Below, in pieces: positions 31,619 to 41,022 of a stretch of DNA of 64,000 nt. Source of the stretch: Kitasatospora sp. SUK 42. GTDB taxonomy: Bacteria; Actinomycetota; Actinomycetes; Streptomycetales; Streptomycetaceae. How positions within the stretch are numbered: position 1 is the stretch's first letter; the number at the start of each line of letters is the position of its first letter. The stretch is taken from assembly GCF_015776785.2 (NCBI RefSeq), contig NZ_LFMD02000002.1:1338244-1402243 (forward strand), in the 5' to 3' direction. The notes beneath the pieces are model-generated. The model saw only the letters and a list, made by a program, of their open reading frames with translations. It was not told the origin of the DNA and made no database searches. The position numbers and the translations under genes are program-made.

Positions 31619-34126
31619 TCAGAACATCCGCAGCAGTCGGGACTGGATGGACGCCGGGTGCAGGTCCGACTGGAGCGCCACCGGGACCTCCGTCCTGCCG
31701 TCCCCCGCGCCGACCCGCAGCACGCCGACCTCCTTGCCCGCCTTCTCGTCGTGGCCGAGCTTGGCCGGGTCCAGGGTGACGGTGCCGGTGATGCCGGGGA
31801 AGCCGGCCACCACGAGGTCCTCGGTCGCGACGACCGCGACCTTGCCGCCGAGCCCGTCGTCCACGGTGCCGACGACGTCGCCCTTCTTCACCACGGTCTG
31901 TCCGGCCAGCCCGTTCTGCGCGGCCTGGATCTGCTTGCCGCTCACCTTCAGCACGGTCGGCAGGATCCCGTCGCCCGGGTTGGGCGAGGTGGCCTGCTGT
32001 CCCAGGGTCACGCCGAGGATCATCCGCTTCACCCCGCCGATCTCCTTGTACGCGGCCCACATCAGGCAGCCGCCAGCGGGAGTGCTGGAGCCGGTCTTGA
32101 CGCCGATGACGCCGGTCTTCGGGTTGATCAGGTTGTTGGTGTTGGGGATCTTCCCGCCGTTGAAGTTGGTCTCCGGGGTGGAGACGATCTGCCGGAAGAT
32201 CTCGTCCTGCATGACCTGCTCGGCCAGCTTCAGCTGGTCCTTGGCGGTGGACTTGGTGTCCGCGCTGAAGCCCGCCGGGTCGGCGTAGACGGTGTTGGTC
32301 ATGCCGAGCCCGGCCGCGGTGTCGTTCATGAGCTTGACGAACGCCTCCTCCGAGCCGGAGTGGTAGCGGGCGAGCAGCCGGGCCACGTTGTTGGCGGACG
32401 GCAGCATCAGCAGTTCCAGCGCCTGGTACTCGGTGAGCACCTGACCCTCGGTGAGCGTCACCCGGGACTCGTCGGCGTTGCCGGACTCCTGCGCGGCCTG
32501 CTTGTCGACGGTGATCTTCGGGCCGCTCTCCCCCTTCTTCAGCGGGTACTTCTGGAGGAACAGGTAGGCGTTCATCACCTTGGTGACGCTGGCGATCGGG
32601 GCCGGGGTCTCCTGGCCGGAGCTGCCGAGGCTGCCGACGCCGACCACCTCTGCGGCGGACTGGCCCTTGGCCGGCCAGGCGAGGTCGAGCGGGTCGCCGG
32701 AGAAGCTGTAGCTACCTGCGGCCGACATCCTCATCTTCGGGTCCGGCAGCGGGCGCAGCAGCTGGGCCACCGCCACCGCGCCGAGCACCACGGCCAGGAA
32801 GACCGTCCAGATGGTGATCCGCTTGAGCGCGCGGCGCAGTGGCGAGACCGGCCGGGCGTTGAGGGCCGCCAGGACCTCCATCGCCTCGGCCGTGGTCTCG
32901 GGCGAGGGCAGCGGCTCCGGGGCGGGCAGCGGCTCGGGCCGGGGCAGCGGCGGGACGGGCGGCACCGGCCTGGGGTCGGGCTCGGGCAGCGGGGCGGGCG
33001 CCGGGGCGGGGCCGGGCGCCGGCTTCGGCGCCGGCCTGGGCAGCGGCTCGGGGCCCGGGGTCGGCTCGGGTTCGGGGACGGGCTTGGGCGCCGGGTGCGG
33101 CTCTGGCACCGGCTCGGGTACGGGCGCGGGCTCGGGCAGCGGGGCGGGCGCCGGAGGCTCGGGCACGGTACCGGCCGCCGGGGAGGTGGCGGGGGCGCGC
33201 AGCGGCTTGGGCTTCTCCAGCTTCTCGGCCGCACCGGTCGCGACCGGCTTGGCGAGCTGCGTGGTCCTGGTCGACTCGGCGGGCTCCGCCGCCTCGGGCT
33301 CGGCCTCCGTGGCCTCGGTCTCCGTAGCCTCAGTCTCCGCGGGCTCGGGCGTGTCGGCCCGCTCCGCCTTCGCGGGCTCCTCCTCCGACGCGGCGTCGGC
33401 GGACCCACTGTCAGCGGACTCGGCCGCCCCGGGCGCGTCGGTCCCGGCGTCGGCCTTCCCGGCCGCCTTCTCCGCCGCCTTCCCGGCCACCGCCGCCACG
33501 GCCGCACCCGTCCGCATGGCGAGACGCGGATCGGCTCCGGCCGGTCGTTCGACGGCCCCCTCCGGAGCGCCGGACGCCGAGGCGTCCTCCTTCTCCGCTC
33601 CCCCACCATCGGAACCGCCGTCGCCCGCAGGCTTCACCAGCTCCTCGGGCAGCCGCAGCGAGGTGGTCCGGTTGTCCACCGGCAGCCGCAGCATCGTCGT
33701 CCTGCTGTCCACATCCCGGACACGGAGCTGTACGGTCGAGCCGCCCTTGGCCCCCGCCGACGGCGTGTCGGCGGACTCCTCCGCGGCGGCCCCCTCGGCA
33801 GCCCCCTTGGCGGTCCCGGCAGCGGCCCCTTCAGCGGCCTCCTCAGCGGTCCCGGCAGCGGCCCCTTCAGCGGCCTCCTCAGCGGTCCCGGCAGCGGCCC
33901 CTTCAGCGGTCCCGGCAGCGCCCTCCGGGGCCGGCTCCGAGGAGGCCTCCGTGGGCGCCTCCGCGGATGCCTTGGCGGCGGCCCCGGCTGACGCCCCGGC
34001 AGCCGCCGGGGCGGACGGCCCGCCGTCGGCGGCCTTCACGGCGTCGGCCGCCGCACCGGTCCGTTCGCGCTCGCGGCCCTGCTCCCGCTCGCCGTCCCTC
34101 AGCACCCTGTCGGGGGACTCGCCCAC
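31619..34126 (-). CDS. D-alanyl-D-alanine carboxypeptidase with long disordered N-terminus
   Basis: About 835 residues from GTG 34126, chosen because GAGGAGG lies nine bases upstream. Residues 1 to about 440 are cytoplasmic low-complexity sequence: an Ala/Glu-rich segment with a 12-residue repeat (GTAEEAAEGAAA), two RTTxLRLP phrases, and a Pro/Glu/Lys-Pro stretch of about 90 residues. A membrane helix follows (ITIWTVFLAVVLGAVAVAQLL). The extracytoplasmic peptidase S11 domain carries SVTK (SxxK), SANNVA (SxN) and GVKTGSS (KTG), then a C-terminal beta domain. It trims pentapeptide stems of peptidoglycan. The RTTxLRLP phrases resemble sequences that Ser/Thr kinases phosphorylate, so regulation by PknB-type kinases is possible. 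Confidence 0.9.
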   Translation of the reverse strand: MGESPDRVLRDGEREQGRERERTGAAADAVKAADGGPSAPAAAGASAGAAAKASAEAPTEASSEPAPEGAAGTAEGAAAGTAEEAAEGAAAGTAEEAAEGAAAGTAKGAAEGAAAEESADTPSAGAKGGSTVQLRVRDVDSRTTMLRLPVDNRTTSLRLPEELVKPAGDGGSDGGGAEKEDASASGAPEGAVERPAGADPRLAMRTGAAVAAVAGKAAEKAAGKADAGTDAPGAAESADSGSADAASEEEPAKAERADTPEPAETEATETEATEAEPEAAEPAESTRTTQLAKPVATGAAEKLEKPKPLRAPATSPAAGTVPEPPAPAPLPEPAPVPEPVPEPHPAPKPVPEPEPTPGPEPLPRPAPKPAPGPAPAPAPLPEPDPRPVPPVPPLPRPEPLPAPEPLPSPETTAEAMEVLAALNARPVSPLRRALKRITIWTVFLAVVLGAVAVAQLLRPLPDPKMRMSAAGSYSFSGDPLDLAWPAKGQSAAEVVGVGSLGSSGQETPAPIASVTKVMNAYLFLQKYPLKKGESGPKITVDKQAAQESGNADESRVTLTEGQVLTEYQALELLMLPSANNVARLLARYHSGSEEAFVKLMNDTAAGLGMTNTVYADPAGFSADTKSTAKDQLKLAEQVMQDEIFRQIVSTPETNFNGGKIPNTNNLINPKTGVIGVKTGSSTPAGGCLMWAAYKEIGGVKRMILGVTLGQQATSPNPGDGILPTVLKVSGKQIQAAQNGLAGQTVVKKGDVVGTVDDGLGGKVAVVATEDLVVAGFPGITGTVTLDPAKLGHDEKAGKEVGVLRVGAGDGRTEVPVALQSDLHPASIQSRLLRMF
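33821..33919. repeat. 36-base coding repeat in the carboxypeptidase gene
   Basis: The 36-base unit occurs at 33821-33856 and 33857-33892 identically, then as a shortened third copy to about 33919. It encodes the Ala/Glu-rich 12-residue repeat in frame, so copy number can change without a frameshift. Confidence 0.9.
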
Positions 34127-34424
34127 GTATCCCAGCCTCCTCAACGCCCTGCGGGGCACCGGCGAACCCGATTTCGGGAAGCCGACACCCCGCCCCGTGT
34201 ACCTGTACAGTCTCCGCCACCGACGGCCGATCCGGCCGCGCACACCCCGTCCGACCGGGGCTTATTGCCGCCACCCGGCCGCACTGCGGTCTGTTCAAGG
34301 GTCAGACGCCGGGCCCGCACGGGGCGGTTCCGCGCTTCCGTCGCAAGGTCACGATTCGGAGGCGTACTCGACAAGCCCGTGTGAGAGGCGTCACCCTGTC
34401 TCTCATCCACGCGGGGAGGCTTGG

Positions 34425-35171
34425 ATGGGCAAGAGCCGCAGAACTGTTCCCGAGGAACTCTTGCTGCTCGCTTTGGACCCGACCACGGGTACCACGGCGC
34501 AGCCGCAGACCCTCGACCTCGGACTCGCCGGGGCGCAGCTCGTCGAGCTGTCCCTGGCCGGACGGATCGTACCGGAGGGTGACCGGATCGCCGTCGTGCT
34601 CGCACGACCGACCGGCGACCCGACACTCGACCATGCACTGGAACTGCTGCGCCGACGCGGCAGTCCGGTTCGCGCGGCGCACTGGATCGGCGGGCCCAGG
34701 CTGGGCCTGCGGCAGACGTACCTGGCGCACCTGGAGCGCTGCGGGATGGTCACCGCCGTGCCGGGCCAGATGTGCGGGGTGCTGCCGACGACCCGGTACC
34801 AGGCGTCCGACGACTGCACCAACGCCGCGATCAAACAACGGCTGGACACCGCGATCCGCACCGGTGTGCCGCCGGACCCGCGGACGGCCGCGCTCGCGGC
34901 CCTCGCCCACTCGGTGGGGCTGGGCAAGCACCTGTACCCGGGCAACGAGGGCCGGTCGGCGCGGTCGCGGCTGCGCGACCTGATCCGGTACGACCCGCTG
35001 GGCGGGATGGTCGCGCACGCCGTGATGGACGTGCAGAACGGCCTTCCGGCGCAGCAGAACCGTTCTTCCCAGGGCCAGGGCTCCGGGACCGGCACCGGCC
35101 GCTCCGGCACCCGCGCGACGGGCCGGGCCGCGGGCGGGCGGGTCTCCGCCCCCCGGGTCGGGGTCCGCTGA
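34425..35171 (+). CDS. GPP34 (GOLPH3/VPS74-like) family protein
   Basis: A 248-residue protein from ATG 34425 with GGGGAGG six bases upstream. The N-terminus VPEELLLLALDPTTGT and then LAGAQLVELSLAGRI, RIAVVLARPTGDPTLDHAL and GGMVAHAVMDVQNGL follow the helical GPP34 pattern. The C-terminal 45 residues are Ser/Gly/Arg-rich and disordered. In eukaryotes GPP34 proteins bind phosphatidylinositol-4-phosphate and retain Golgi enzymes. In Actinobacteria they occur in many paralogues with unknown role. It diverges from the carboxypeptidase gene, with 298 bases between starts. Confidence 0.85.
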   Translation: MGKSRRTVPEELLLLALDPTTGTTAQPQTLDLGLAGAQLVELSLAGRIVPEGDRIAVVLARPTGDPTLDHALELLRRRGSPVRAAHWIGGPRLGLRQTYLAHLERCGMVTAVPGQMCGVLPTTRYQASDDCTNAAIKQRLDTAIRTGVPPDPRTAALAALAHSVGLGKHLYPGNEGRSARSRLRDLIRYDPLGGMVAHAVMDVQNGLPAQQNRSSQGQGSGTGTGRSGTRATGRAAGGRVSAPRVGVR

Positions 35172-35709
35172 ACCGGGCGGGCCCCCGAGCCGGGCAGGCC
35201 CGTGAGCCGGGCGGCGCGCCGCGCCGGGCGACGTGCCGAGCCGGACGAACCCGGCACGGCCGGGCCGCCGATCGCAGTGGCCCGCCCAGGGGCGCACGCC
35301 GCCCCACCCGCGCCACCCGAAGGCGCTGAGCGACCCGGCGTACGACCGGCACCATCGCACCACCGACAGTACCCGCACCACCGGTACCACCGAGGGGCGG
35401 TCGCCCCGCGACGCGAGTCGCCCGGCGACCGCCCCTCTGCCGTCCCCGGAAGTCCGCCACAGGCCACCCGGAGGCCCCGACAGGGGCACCGGGAGGGTCG
35501 GCGCCGTACGTGCCAGGGGCACGTGCGCCACCGCCGGGACGGTCCACCACACCATCGGTCCGAGTCACCGAGCCGCATTACCACCTGGGGGCTTTCGCCG
35601 TCTTACGGAAGCGCTTTTCCGATGATCCGTTCTACTGCGCTGCCGTGATTCCCCGGCGCCGACCTGGCCCAAGATGACATGCTGCTCCGAGTCAGGGGGG
35701 TTGGTCCCA
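35172..35709. other. 538-base gap after the GPP34 gene
   Basis: Apart from the hairpin at 35392 I see no gene. Open frames on the minus strand are composition artefacts (poly-Arg/Gly/Pro translations). The last 120 bases, with CCGAGCCGCATTACCACC and neighbouring AT-richer sequence, probably contain the promoter of the XRE regulator. Confidence 0.5.
35392..35437 (+). terminator. Long hairpin in the gap after GPP34
   Basis: Fourteen-base arms GAGGGGCGGTCGCC and GGCGACCGCCCCTC enclose an 18-base loop that itself holds GCGAC/GTCGC. It is 220 bases after the GPP34 stop, so it may terminate that gene or an unseen short RNA. Confidence 0.65.
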
Positions 35710-36636
35710 ATGTCCGAAGTGTTCCGAGGGCTGCCGTTCCAGGGTTCACCAGAGGTCCGGCCGGAGGTCGACGTGTCCGCGAACATCAATCCCACCGTGC
35801 GCCGCCGACGCCTCGGCTCGGAGCTCCGCAAACTCCGCGAGGGCCTCGGGATGACGGCGGAGGAGGTGGCCGGACGGCTGATGGTCTCCCAGTCGAAGAT
35901 CAGCCGGCTGGAGAACGGCCGCCGCAGCATCAGCCAGCGCGACGTGCGCGACCTCTGCGACGTGTACAACGTGGCCGACGAGCAGATGCGCGGCAGCCTC
36001 ATGGAGATGGCCAAGGAGTCGCGCCAGCGCGGCTGGTGGCACGACTTCAACGACATGCCGACCCCGTACAGCGTCTACATCGGCCTGGAGGCCGAGGCCT
36101 CCTCGATCCGCGCCTACGAGTCCTCCTTCGTCCCCGGCCTGCTGCAGACCGAGCAGTACGCGCAGGCCGTGGTCGAGGGCACCCAGCCGGACACCGACGC
36201 GATCGCCGTGCAGCGGCGGGTGCAGGTCCGGATGAAGCGGCAGGAGCGCATCCACGGCGAGAACCAGCTGGGCAGCCTGTGGACCGTCATAGACGAGGCG
36301 GTGCTGCGCCGGGAGGTGGGCAGCCGCGAGGTCATGTCCCGCCAGCTGCGGCAGATGCTGGAGCTCAGCCTGCGCCCGAACATCACCATCCAGGTGATCC
36401 CGTTCGCGCACGGCGCCCACCCCGGTATGACCGGGACATTCTCCCTGCTGGAGTTCCCCGAGTCAGCCGATTCCACAGTTGTCTACTTCGAAGGTGTGAC
36501 GAGCGACCTCTACCTGGAGAAGGATGCCGACGTGCGCCGCTATACCGGTCTCTACGACTACCTGAGAGCGGCCGCACTCGGTGTCACGGAGAGCCGGTCG
36601 CTGATAGCCGACATCGAAAAGGGATACCACGAATGA
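35710..36636 (+). CDS. XRE-family regulator with DUF5753 (Scr1-like)
   Basis: About 308 residues from ATG 35710; GTG 35773 (SANINPTVRRRRLG) is an equally common start in this family. The helix-turn-helix is LGSELRKLREGLGMTAEEVAGRLMVSQSKISRLENGR (landmarks: LRKLREGLGMTAEEVA and VSQSKISRLENGRRSIS). The rest is the DUF5753 effector-like domain with FVPGLLQTEQYAQAV and IQVIPFAHGAHPGM. These regulators pair with small DUF397 proteins in toxin-antitoxin-like or developmental modules (Scr1/Scr2, WhiJ relatives). Here the DUF397 gene overlaps by four bases, so the pair is coupled. Confidence 0.93.
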   Translation: MSEVFRGLPFQGSPEVRPEVDVSANINPTVRRRRLGSELRKLREGLGMTAEEVAGRLMVSQSKISRLENGRRSISQRDVRDLCDVYNVADEQMRGSLMEMAKESRQRGWWHDFNDMPTPYSVYIGLEAEASSIRAYESSFVPGLLQTEQYAQAVVEGTQPDTDAIAVQRRVQVRMKRQERIHGENQLGSLWTVIDEAVLRREVGSREVMSRQLRQMLELSLRPNITIQVIPFAHGAHPGMTGTFSLLEFPESADSTVVYFEGVTSDLYLEKDADVRRYTGLYDYLRAAALGVTESRSLIADIEKGYHE

Positions 36637-36842
36637 TCACCCCGTCCGAGCACGGAACCCGCTGGCGCAAGAGCAGTCACAGTGGTGGCCAAGGCGCCTG
36701 TGTGGAGATCTCCGGACCGGCCACCGGGGCGGTGGCGGTCCGGGACTCGAAGGACCCGCTCGGCCCGCAGCTGCGCTTCTCCACCGAGGCCTGGAACGCG
36801 TTCGCGTCGGCCGCGGCGACGGGAGTCTTCGGCGAGGTCTGA
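36633..36842 (+). CDS. DUF397 protein, partner of the XRE regulator
   Basis: A 69-residue protein whose ATG overlaps the TGA of the regulator (ATGA). It shows the DUF397 signature: WRKSSHSGGQGACVEIS near the N-terminus, VAVRDSKDP in the middle and FSTEAWNAFASA near the end. In characterised pairs the DUF397 protein binds its cognate XRE regulator and shifts its activity. Members resemble BldB in size. Nothing unusual in length. Confidence 0.95.
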   Translation: MITPSEHGTRWRKSSHSGGQGACVEISGPATGAVAVRDSKDPLGPQLRFSTEAWNAFASAAATGVFGEV

Positions 36843-36864
36843 ACCGGCCCCGTGCTCGGCCCAG

Positions 36865-36918
36865 TTGCCCGTAGCGGTGACCGTCGCCCTGGAGCGGCGG
36901 CCGGTGCTACGGGCAACC
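36865..36918 (+). terminator. Hairpin between DUF397 and the convergent hydrolase gene
   Basis: Twelve-base arms GTTGCCCGTAGC and GCTACGGGCAAC with a 30-base GC-rich loop, followed by CCTTTTCC. It lies in a 116-base gap between convergent genes. Confidence 0.7.
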
Positions 36919-36958
36919 GCCTTTTCCGGAACACCGGTTGAAGCCGGACGGAGCCCGC

Positions 36959-38074
36959 TCAGTGCACCACCGGGTACCGGGTGGACCAGTTGGCCCCCTC
37001 CGGGGTCCGCCGGTCGTGCAGTTCGGTGCCGTGCACCAGCTCCAGCACGAAGTCGTCGGCGAGTTCGAGGATCGCGCCGCGCCCCTCCAGCCCCGCCACC
37101 AGTCCCGGCGGCAGCGCGGTGTCCCCGTGCAGCACCCCGAGCAGGTTGCCGCAGATCGCGCCGGTGGAGTCGCTGTCCCCGGAGTGGTTGACGGCGAGCA
37201 GCAGGCCCGAGCGGACGTCGTGCGCGACCAGCGCGCAGTAGACCCCGATCGCCAGCGCCTCCTCGGCGACCCAGCCCTCCCCCAGCGCCTCGACCCGCTC
37301 GGCGGACGGCTCCCCGGCCCGCACCGCGTCCAGCGCGGCCCGCAGCGCGGCCGTGGTCTCCTCGTGCGCCTGCCGCTCGGAGAGCAGGGCCAGTGCGAGG
37401 TGGACGCCCTCCTCCAGGGTGCCGCCGCGCGCGACGGACTGGACGATCACCGCGAACGCGCCCGCCGCCAGGTAGCCGGTCGGGTGGCCATGGGTGAGCA
37501 CCGAGCACTCCACCGCGAGCTGGAACACCAGGCCCGGCTCCCAGGTGGTGAGCAGCCCGAACGGCGCCGCCCGCACGACCGTGCCGCAGCCCTTGGAGTG
37601 CGGGTTCTTGGGCTGCTCCAGGGTGCCGAGCCGCTCGGCGTCCGGCCCGGTGAGGCCGGACAGGCAGCCCTGGCCGGGGGCCCGCTCGGCGTACAGCCAC
37701 TCCTCGCGGCCGAGCCAGCCGAGGTCGGGGCGGCGCTCGTCCGGGCCCCAGTCGCGCTGGGTGGCGGCCCAGCGCAGGTAGGCCAGGTGCAGGTCGGTGG
37801 GCGGGTGCCAGCTGCCGGTGTCGCGCCGGATGTGGGCGCGGATCAGGCCGTCCACCGTCCAGAGGCTGAGCTGGGTGTCGTCGGTGACGGCGCCGGTGCG
37901 CCCGTACGCGGGGACGAAGCCGGTGACGCCCTCCGGGCCGTGCTGGGCCCGGATCTTCTCCAGGGGTTCGAACTCGACGCCGGCGCCGAGCGCGTCGCCG
38001 AGGGCACCGCCGAGCAGACAGCCCCGCACCCGGCTGCGGAAGTCCTGCTGCTGGGCGCGTGACCACAGTGGCAT
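36959..38074 (-). CDS. ADP-ribosylglycohydrolase-family protein
   Basis: A 371-residue protein from ATG 38074 (GTG 38077 is also possible). ARH signatures are RSRVRGCLLGGALGDALGAGVEF at the N-terminus (quoted in part: GCLLGGALGDALG), the metal-binding TDDTQLSLWT, GCGTVVRAAPFGL, and the C-terminal AVNHSGDSDSTGAICGNLLG with the paired metal-binding Asp residues. Known activity: Mg-dependent removal of ADP-ribose from proteins, nucleic acids or small molecules. It stands alone, convergent with the XRE/DUF397 pair. A promoter is visible 65-90 bases upstream. Confidence 0.92.
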   Translation of the reverse strand: MPLWSRAQQQDFRSRVRGCLLGGALGDALGAGVEFEPLEKIRAQHGPEGVTGFVPAYGRTGAVTDDTQLSLWTVDGLIRAHIRRDTGSWHPPTDLHLAYLRWAATQRDWGPDERRPDLGWLGREEWLYAERAPGQGCLSGLTGPDAERLGTLEQPKNPHSKGCGTVVRAAPFGLLTTWEPGLVFQLAVECSVLTHGHPTGYLAAGAFAVIVQSVARGGTLEEGVHLALALLSERQAHEETTAALRAALDAVRAGEPSAERVEALGEGWVAEEALAIGVYCALVAHDVRSGLLLAVNHSGDSDSTGAICGNLLGVLHGDTALPPGLVAGLEGRGAILELADDFVLELVHGTELHDRRTPEGANWSTRYPVVH

Positions 38075-38146
38075 CACGACGGAGCGCCTTTCGTCGGGGT
38101 CGGGGGCGGGGGCCGCGCGACGCACGGCCGCGGCGCGCGCCCTGGC

Positions 38147-38174
38147 ACTGTATTCGAAGACCCGAACGATTCAA
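38147..38174 (-). promoter_or_regulatory. Promoter of the ADP-ribosylglycohydrolase gene
   Basis: On the minus strand TTGAAT (38174-38169), a 16-base spacer and TACAGT (38152-38147) fit the housekeeping actinobacterial consensus. The leader to the ATG would be about 65 bases. Confidence 0.6.
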
Positions 38175-38195
38175 TGGCGTCCCTCACACACCGCA

Positions 38196-38237
38196 CCGGG
38201 CCCCCGGCCGCCGGGCGGGCGGCGGCCGGGGGCCGGG
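38196..38237 (-). terminator. fbiC terminator
   Basis: Perfect 17-base-pair stem CCGGGCCCCCGGCCGCC with an eight-base loop, 14 bases past the fbiC stop on the minus strand. Confidence 0.88.
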
Positions 38238-38251
38238 GGCCCGGCGCGGTC

Positions 38252-40840
38252 TCAGTCGAGGACGGGAAGCAGCTCCGGCAGGTGCCCGTCCGAGGCCAGC
38301 GCGGCCGCCTGGCGCTCGGCCGGCACCTCGCCGTAGGTGGTGGTGCGCTGGCGGTGCGGACGGCCCGCGGCCTCGGCGATCGCCTGGAGGTCGCGCACCG
38401 ACTTGTAGCTGCCGTACGCCGAGCCGGCCATCCGCGAGATGGTCTCCTCCATCAGCGTGCCGCCGAGGTCGTTGGCGCCGGAGCGGAGCATCTCGGCCGC
38501 GCCCTCCGCGCCCAGCTTGACCCAGCTGGTCTGGATGTTGGGGATGTGCGGGTGCAGCAGCAGCCGGGCCATCGCGACCACCGCGCGGTTGTCCCGGGCG
38601 GTCGGGCCGGGCCGGGCGATGCCGGCCAGGTAGACCGGCGCGTTGGTGTGGACGAACGGCAGGGTGACGAACTCGGTGAAGCCACCGGTGCGCTGCTGGA
38701 TCTCCGCGAGCAGCCGCAGGTGCCCGAGCCAGTGCTCCGGGGTGTCCACGTGCCCGTACATCATCGTGGACGAGGAGCGGATGCCCAGCTCGTGCGCGGT
38801 GGTGACCACCTCGACCCAGGTCGCGGCCGGGAGCTTGCCCTTGGTGAGCACCCAGCGGACCTCGTCGTCGAGGATCTCGGCGGCGGTGCCGGGGATGGTG
38901 TCCAGGCCGGACTCCTTGGCCCGCTGGAGCCACTCGCGGATCGACAGGCCGGTCCGGGTGGCGCCGTTGACCACCTCCATCGGGGAGAAGGCGTGGACGT
39001 GGATGCCGGGCACCCGCTCCTTCACCGCGCGGGCGATGTCGAAGTACGCGGTGCCGGGCAGGTCCGGGTGGATGCCGCCCTGCATGCACACCTCGGTGGC
39101 GCCCACCTCCCAGGCCTGCGCGGCCCGTTCGGCGACCTGCTCCAGGGAGAGGGTGTAGGCGTCGGCGTCGGTGCGGCGCTGGGCGAAGGCGCAGAAGCGG
39201 CAGCCGGTGTAGCAGACGTTGGTGAAGTTGATGTTCCGGGTGACGCAGTAGGTGACGTCCTCGCCGACGGCGTCGCGGCGCACGTCGTCGGCGATCCGGC
39301 AGAGCGCGTCCAGGGCCGGGCCGTCGGCGTGGAACAGCGCCAGCGCCTGGTCGTCGGTCAGCCGGGCCGGGTCGTCGGCGGCCACCGCGAGGGCCGCACG
39401 CAGGTCGCCGGCGAGGCGCTCCGGCGCGCCCGCGGCGAGCACCTGCTCGCGCAGCACCTCCCAGTCGCCGTACACGTCCTCGAAGTCGGCCCGGCGGTCG
39501 GCGGTGCGGCCCTCGGTGTCGATGGCGGTGTGCAGGTCGGTCCGCCCGTACGACTGCGGCAGGTCCTCGGGCTCCTGCCAGGGCAGGCCGCGGGGCACCG
39601 CGGCCGGGTTCGCCAGGCCGGTCTCCGGGTCGGCCAGGGCGCGCACGTGCGGCAGCACCCGCGGGTCCAGCCAGGGCTCGCCGCGCAGCACGTACTCGGG
39701 GTAGACGGCCAGGCGCTCGCGCAGTTCGAAGCCGGCCGCGGCCGACTGCTCGGCCAGGCGCTCGATCTGCGGCCAGGGGCGCTCGGGGTTGACGTGGTCC
39801 GGGGTCAGCGGGGAGACCCCGCCCCAGTCGTCGATCCCGGCCTCGATCAGCCGCGCGTACTCCCCGTCCACCAGGTTCGGCGGCGCCTGGAGGCAGGCCG
39901 TCGGGCCCATGAGGTGCCGGGCCACCGCCACCGTGGCCACCAGCGCGTCCAGTTCGGCGTCCGGCATGCCGCGCATCGCCGTGTCCGGCTTGGCGCGGAA
40001 GTTCTGCAGGATCAGCTCCTGGACGCCGTGGTAGGCGCGGGAGACCTTGCGCAGCGCGAACAGCGACTCGGCGCGCTCCCGGTAGGTCTCGCCGATGCCG
40101 ATCAGCAGGCCGCTGGTGAAGGGGACGGAGCTGCGGCCGGCGTCCTCCAGCACCCGCAGCCGGACGGCGGGTTCCTTGTCCGGGGAGCCGTGGTGCGGGC
40201 CGCCGGGCTCGCTCCACAGCCGGGTGGCGGTGGTCTCCAGCATCATGCCCATCGAGGCGGAGACGGGCTTGAGCCGCTGGAAGTCCGTCCAGCTCAGCAC
40301 CCCGGGGTTGAGGTGCGGGAGCAGGCCGGTCTCCTCCAGGATGCGGATGGACATCGCCCGCACGTAGGCGATGGTGTCGTCGTAGCCGTGCGCGTCCAGC
40401 CACTCGCGGGCCTCGGGCCAGCGGTCCTCGGGCTTGTCCCCGAGCGTGATCAGGGCTTCCTTGCAGCCGAGTTCGGCGCCGCGCCGGGCCACCTCCAGCA
40501 CCTCGTCCGGGGACATGAACATGCCGTGCCCGGCCCGGCGCAGCTTGCCGGGGACGGTGGCGAAGGTGCAGTAGTGGCACTTGTCCCGGCACAGCCGGGT
40601 GAGCGGGATGAAGACGCTCCGGGAGTACGTGATGACGCCGGGCCGCCCGGCCGCCTCCAGCCCCGCGTCGCGCACCCGGGCGGCACCGGCACACAGGTCG
40701 CGCAGGTCCTCGCCTCTGGCTTGCAGCAGCACGGCGGCCTCGGTCACATCGAGGGCGACGCCGTCCCGGGCGCGGCGCAGGGCGCGCCGCATCGCGTTCG
40801 CGGTCGGGGGGTTGCTTTCGTCCATGGCGGTTGCGTCCAT
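38252..40840 (-). CDS. fbiC: FO synthase FbiC (fused CofG/CofH)
   Basis: An 862-residue protein from ATG 40840. It is a fusion of two radical-SAM halves. The first cluster is C84-RDK-C88-HY-C91 (CofG half) and the second, CYTGCRFC, lies near residue 543 (CofH half). Other landmarks are [24 protein letters not shown] and [15 protein letters not shown]. Together they make 7,8-didemethyl-8-hydroxy-5-deazariboflavin, the precursor of coenzyme F420, from a pyrimidine precursor and tyrosine. Length matches the family. TATGGT lies six bases upstream of the ATG with no ribosome site, so the message may be leaderless. The other fbi genes are not in this window. Confidence 0.97.
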   Translation of the reverse strand: MDATAMDESNPPTANAMRRALRRARDGVALDVTEAAVLLQARGEDLRDLCAGAARVRDAGLEAAGRPGVITYSRSVFIPLTRLCRDKCHYCTFATVPGKLRRAGHGMFMSPDEVLEVARRGAELGCKEALITLGDKPEDRWPEAREWLDAHGYDDTIAYVRAMSIRILEETGLLPHLNPGVLSWTDFQRLKPVSASMGMMLETTATRLWSEPGGPHHGSPDKEPAVRLRVLEDAGRSSVPFTSGLLIGIGETYRERAESLFALRKVSRAYHGVQELILQNFRAKPDTAMRGMPDAELDALVATVAVARHLMGPTACLQAPPNLVDGEYARLIEAGIDDWGGVSPLTPDHVNPERPWPQIERLAEQSAAAGFELRERLAVYPEYVLRGEPWLDPRVLPHVRALADPETGLANPAAVPRGLPWQEPEDLPQSYGRTDLHTAIDTEGRTADRRADFEDVYGDWEVLREQVLAAGAPERLAGDLRAALAVAADDPARLTDDQALALFHADGPALDALCRIADDVRRDAVGEDVTYCVTRNINFTNVCYTGCRFCAFAQRRTDADAYTLSLEQVAERAAQAWEVGATEVCMQGGIHPDLPGTAYFDIARAVKERVPGIHVHAFSPMEVVNGATRTGLSIREWLQRAKESGLDTIPGTAAEILDDEVRWVLTKGKLPAATWVEVVTTAHELGIRSSSTMMYGHVDTPEHWLGHLRLLAEIQQRTGGFTEFVTLPFVHTNAPVYLAGIARPGPTARDNRAVVAMARLLLHPHIPNIQTSWVKLGAEGAAEMLRSGANDLGGTLMEETISRMAGSAYGSYKSVRDLQAIAEAAGRPHRQRTTTYGEVPAERQAAALASDGHLPELLPVLD

Positions 40841-41022
40841 GGCGCGACCATACGCCAGGTGTCGTACGTTCGGAGGAGACGACCCTGACGCCGTCTCAGG
40901 GTCGTCGTACCCACCAGGGTCCCCTCGAACTGGCCCTGCAGGGCGATGACGCGGGGGCGGCGGCGGCCTCTAATGGAAGAGCAACGCCAATCGCACGTGT
41001 CCGCAGAGGAGTTGAGTACGCC

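Noticed and set aside
29897..33991. Very long plus-strand open frame crossing the glycosyltransferase and antisense to the carboxypeptidase
   Set aside because: Its translation is Gly/Arg/Leu-rich without domains; it is out of frame with the glycosyltransferase and antisense to a gene with clear SxxK, SxN and KTG motifs.
35172..35709. Minus-strand protein gene in the gap after GPP34
   Set aside because: The frames give Arg/Gly/Pro runs, lack ribosome sites and cross the hairpin at 35392.
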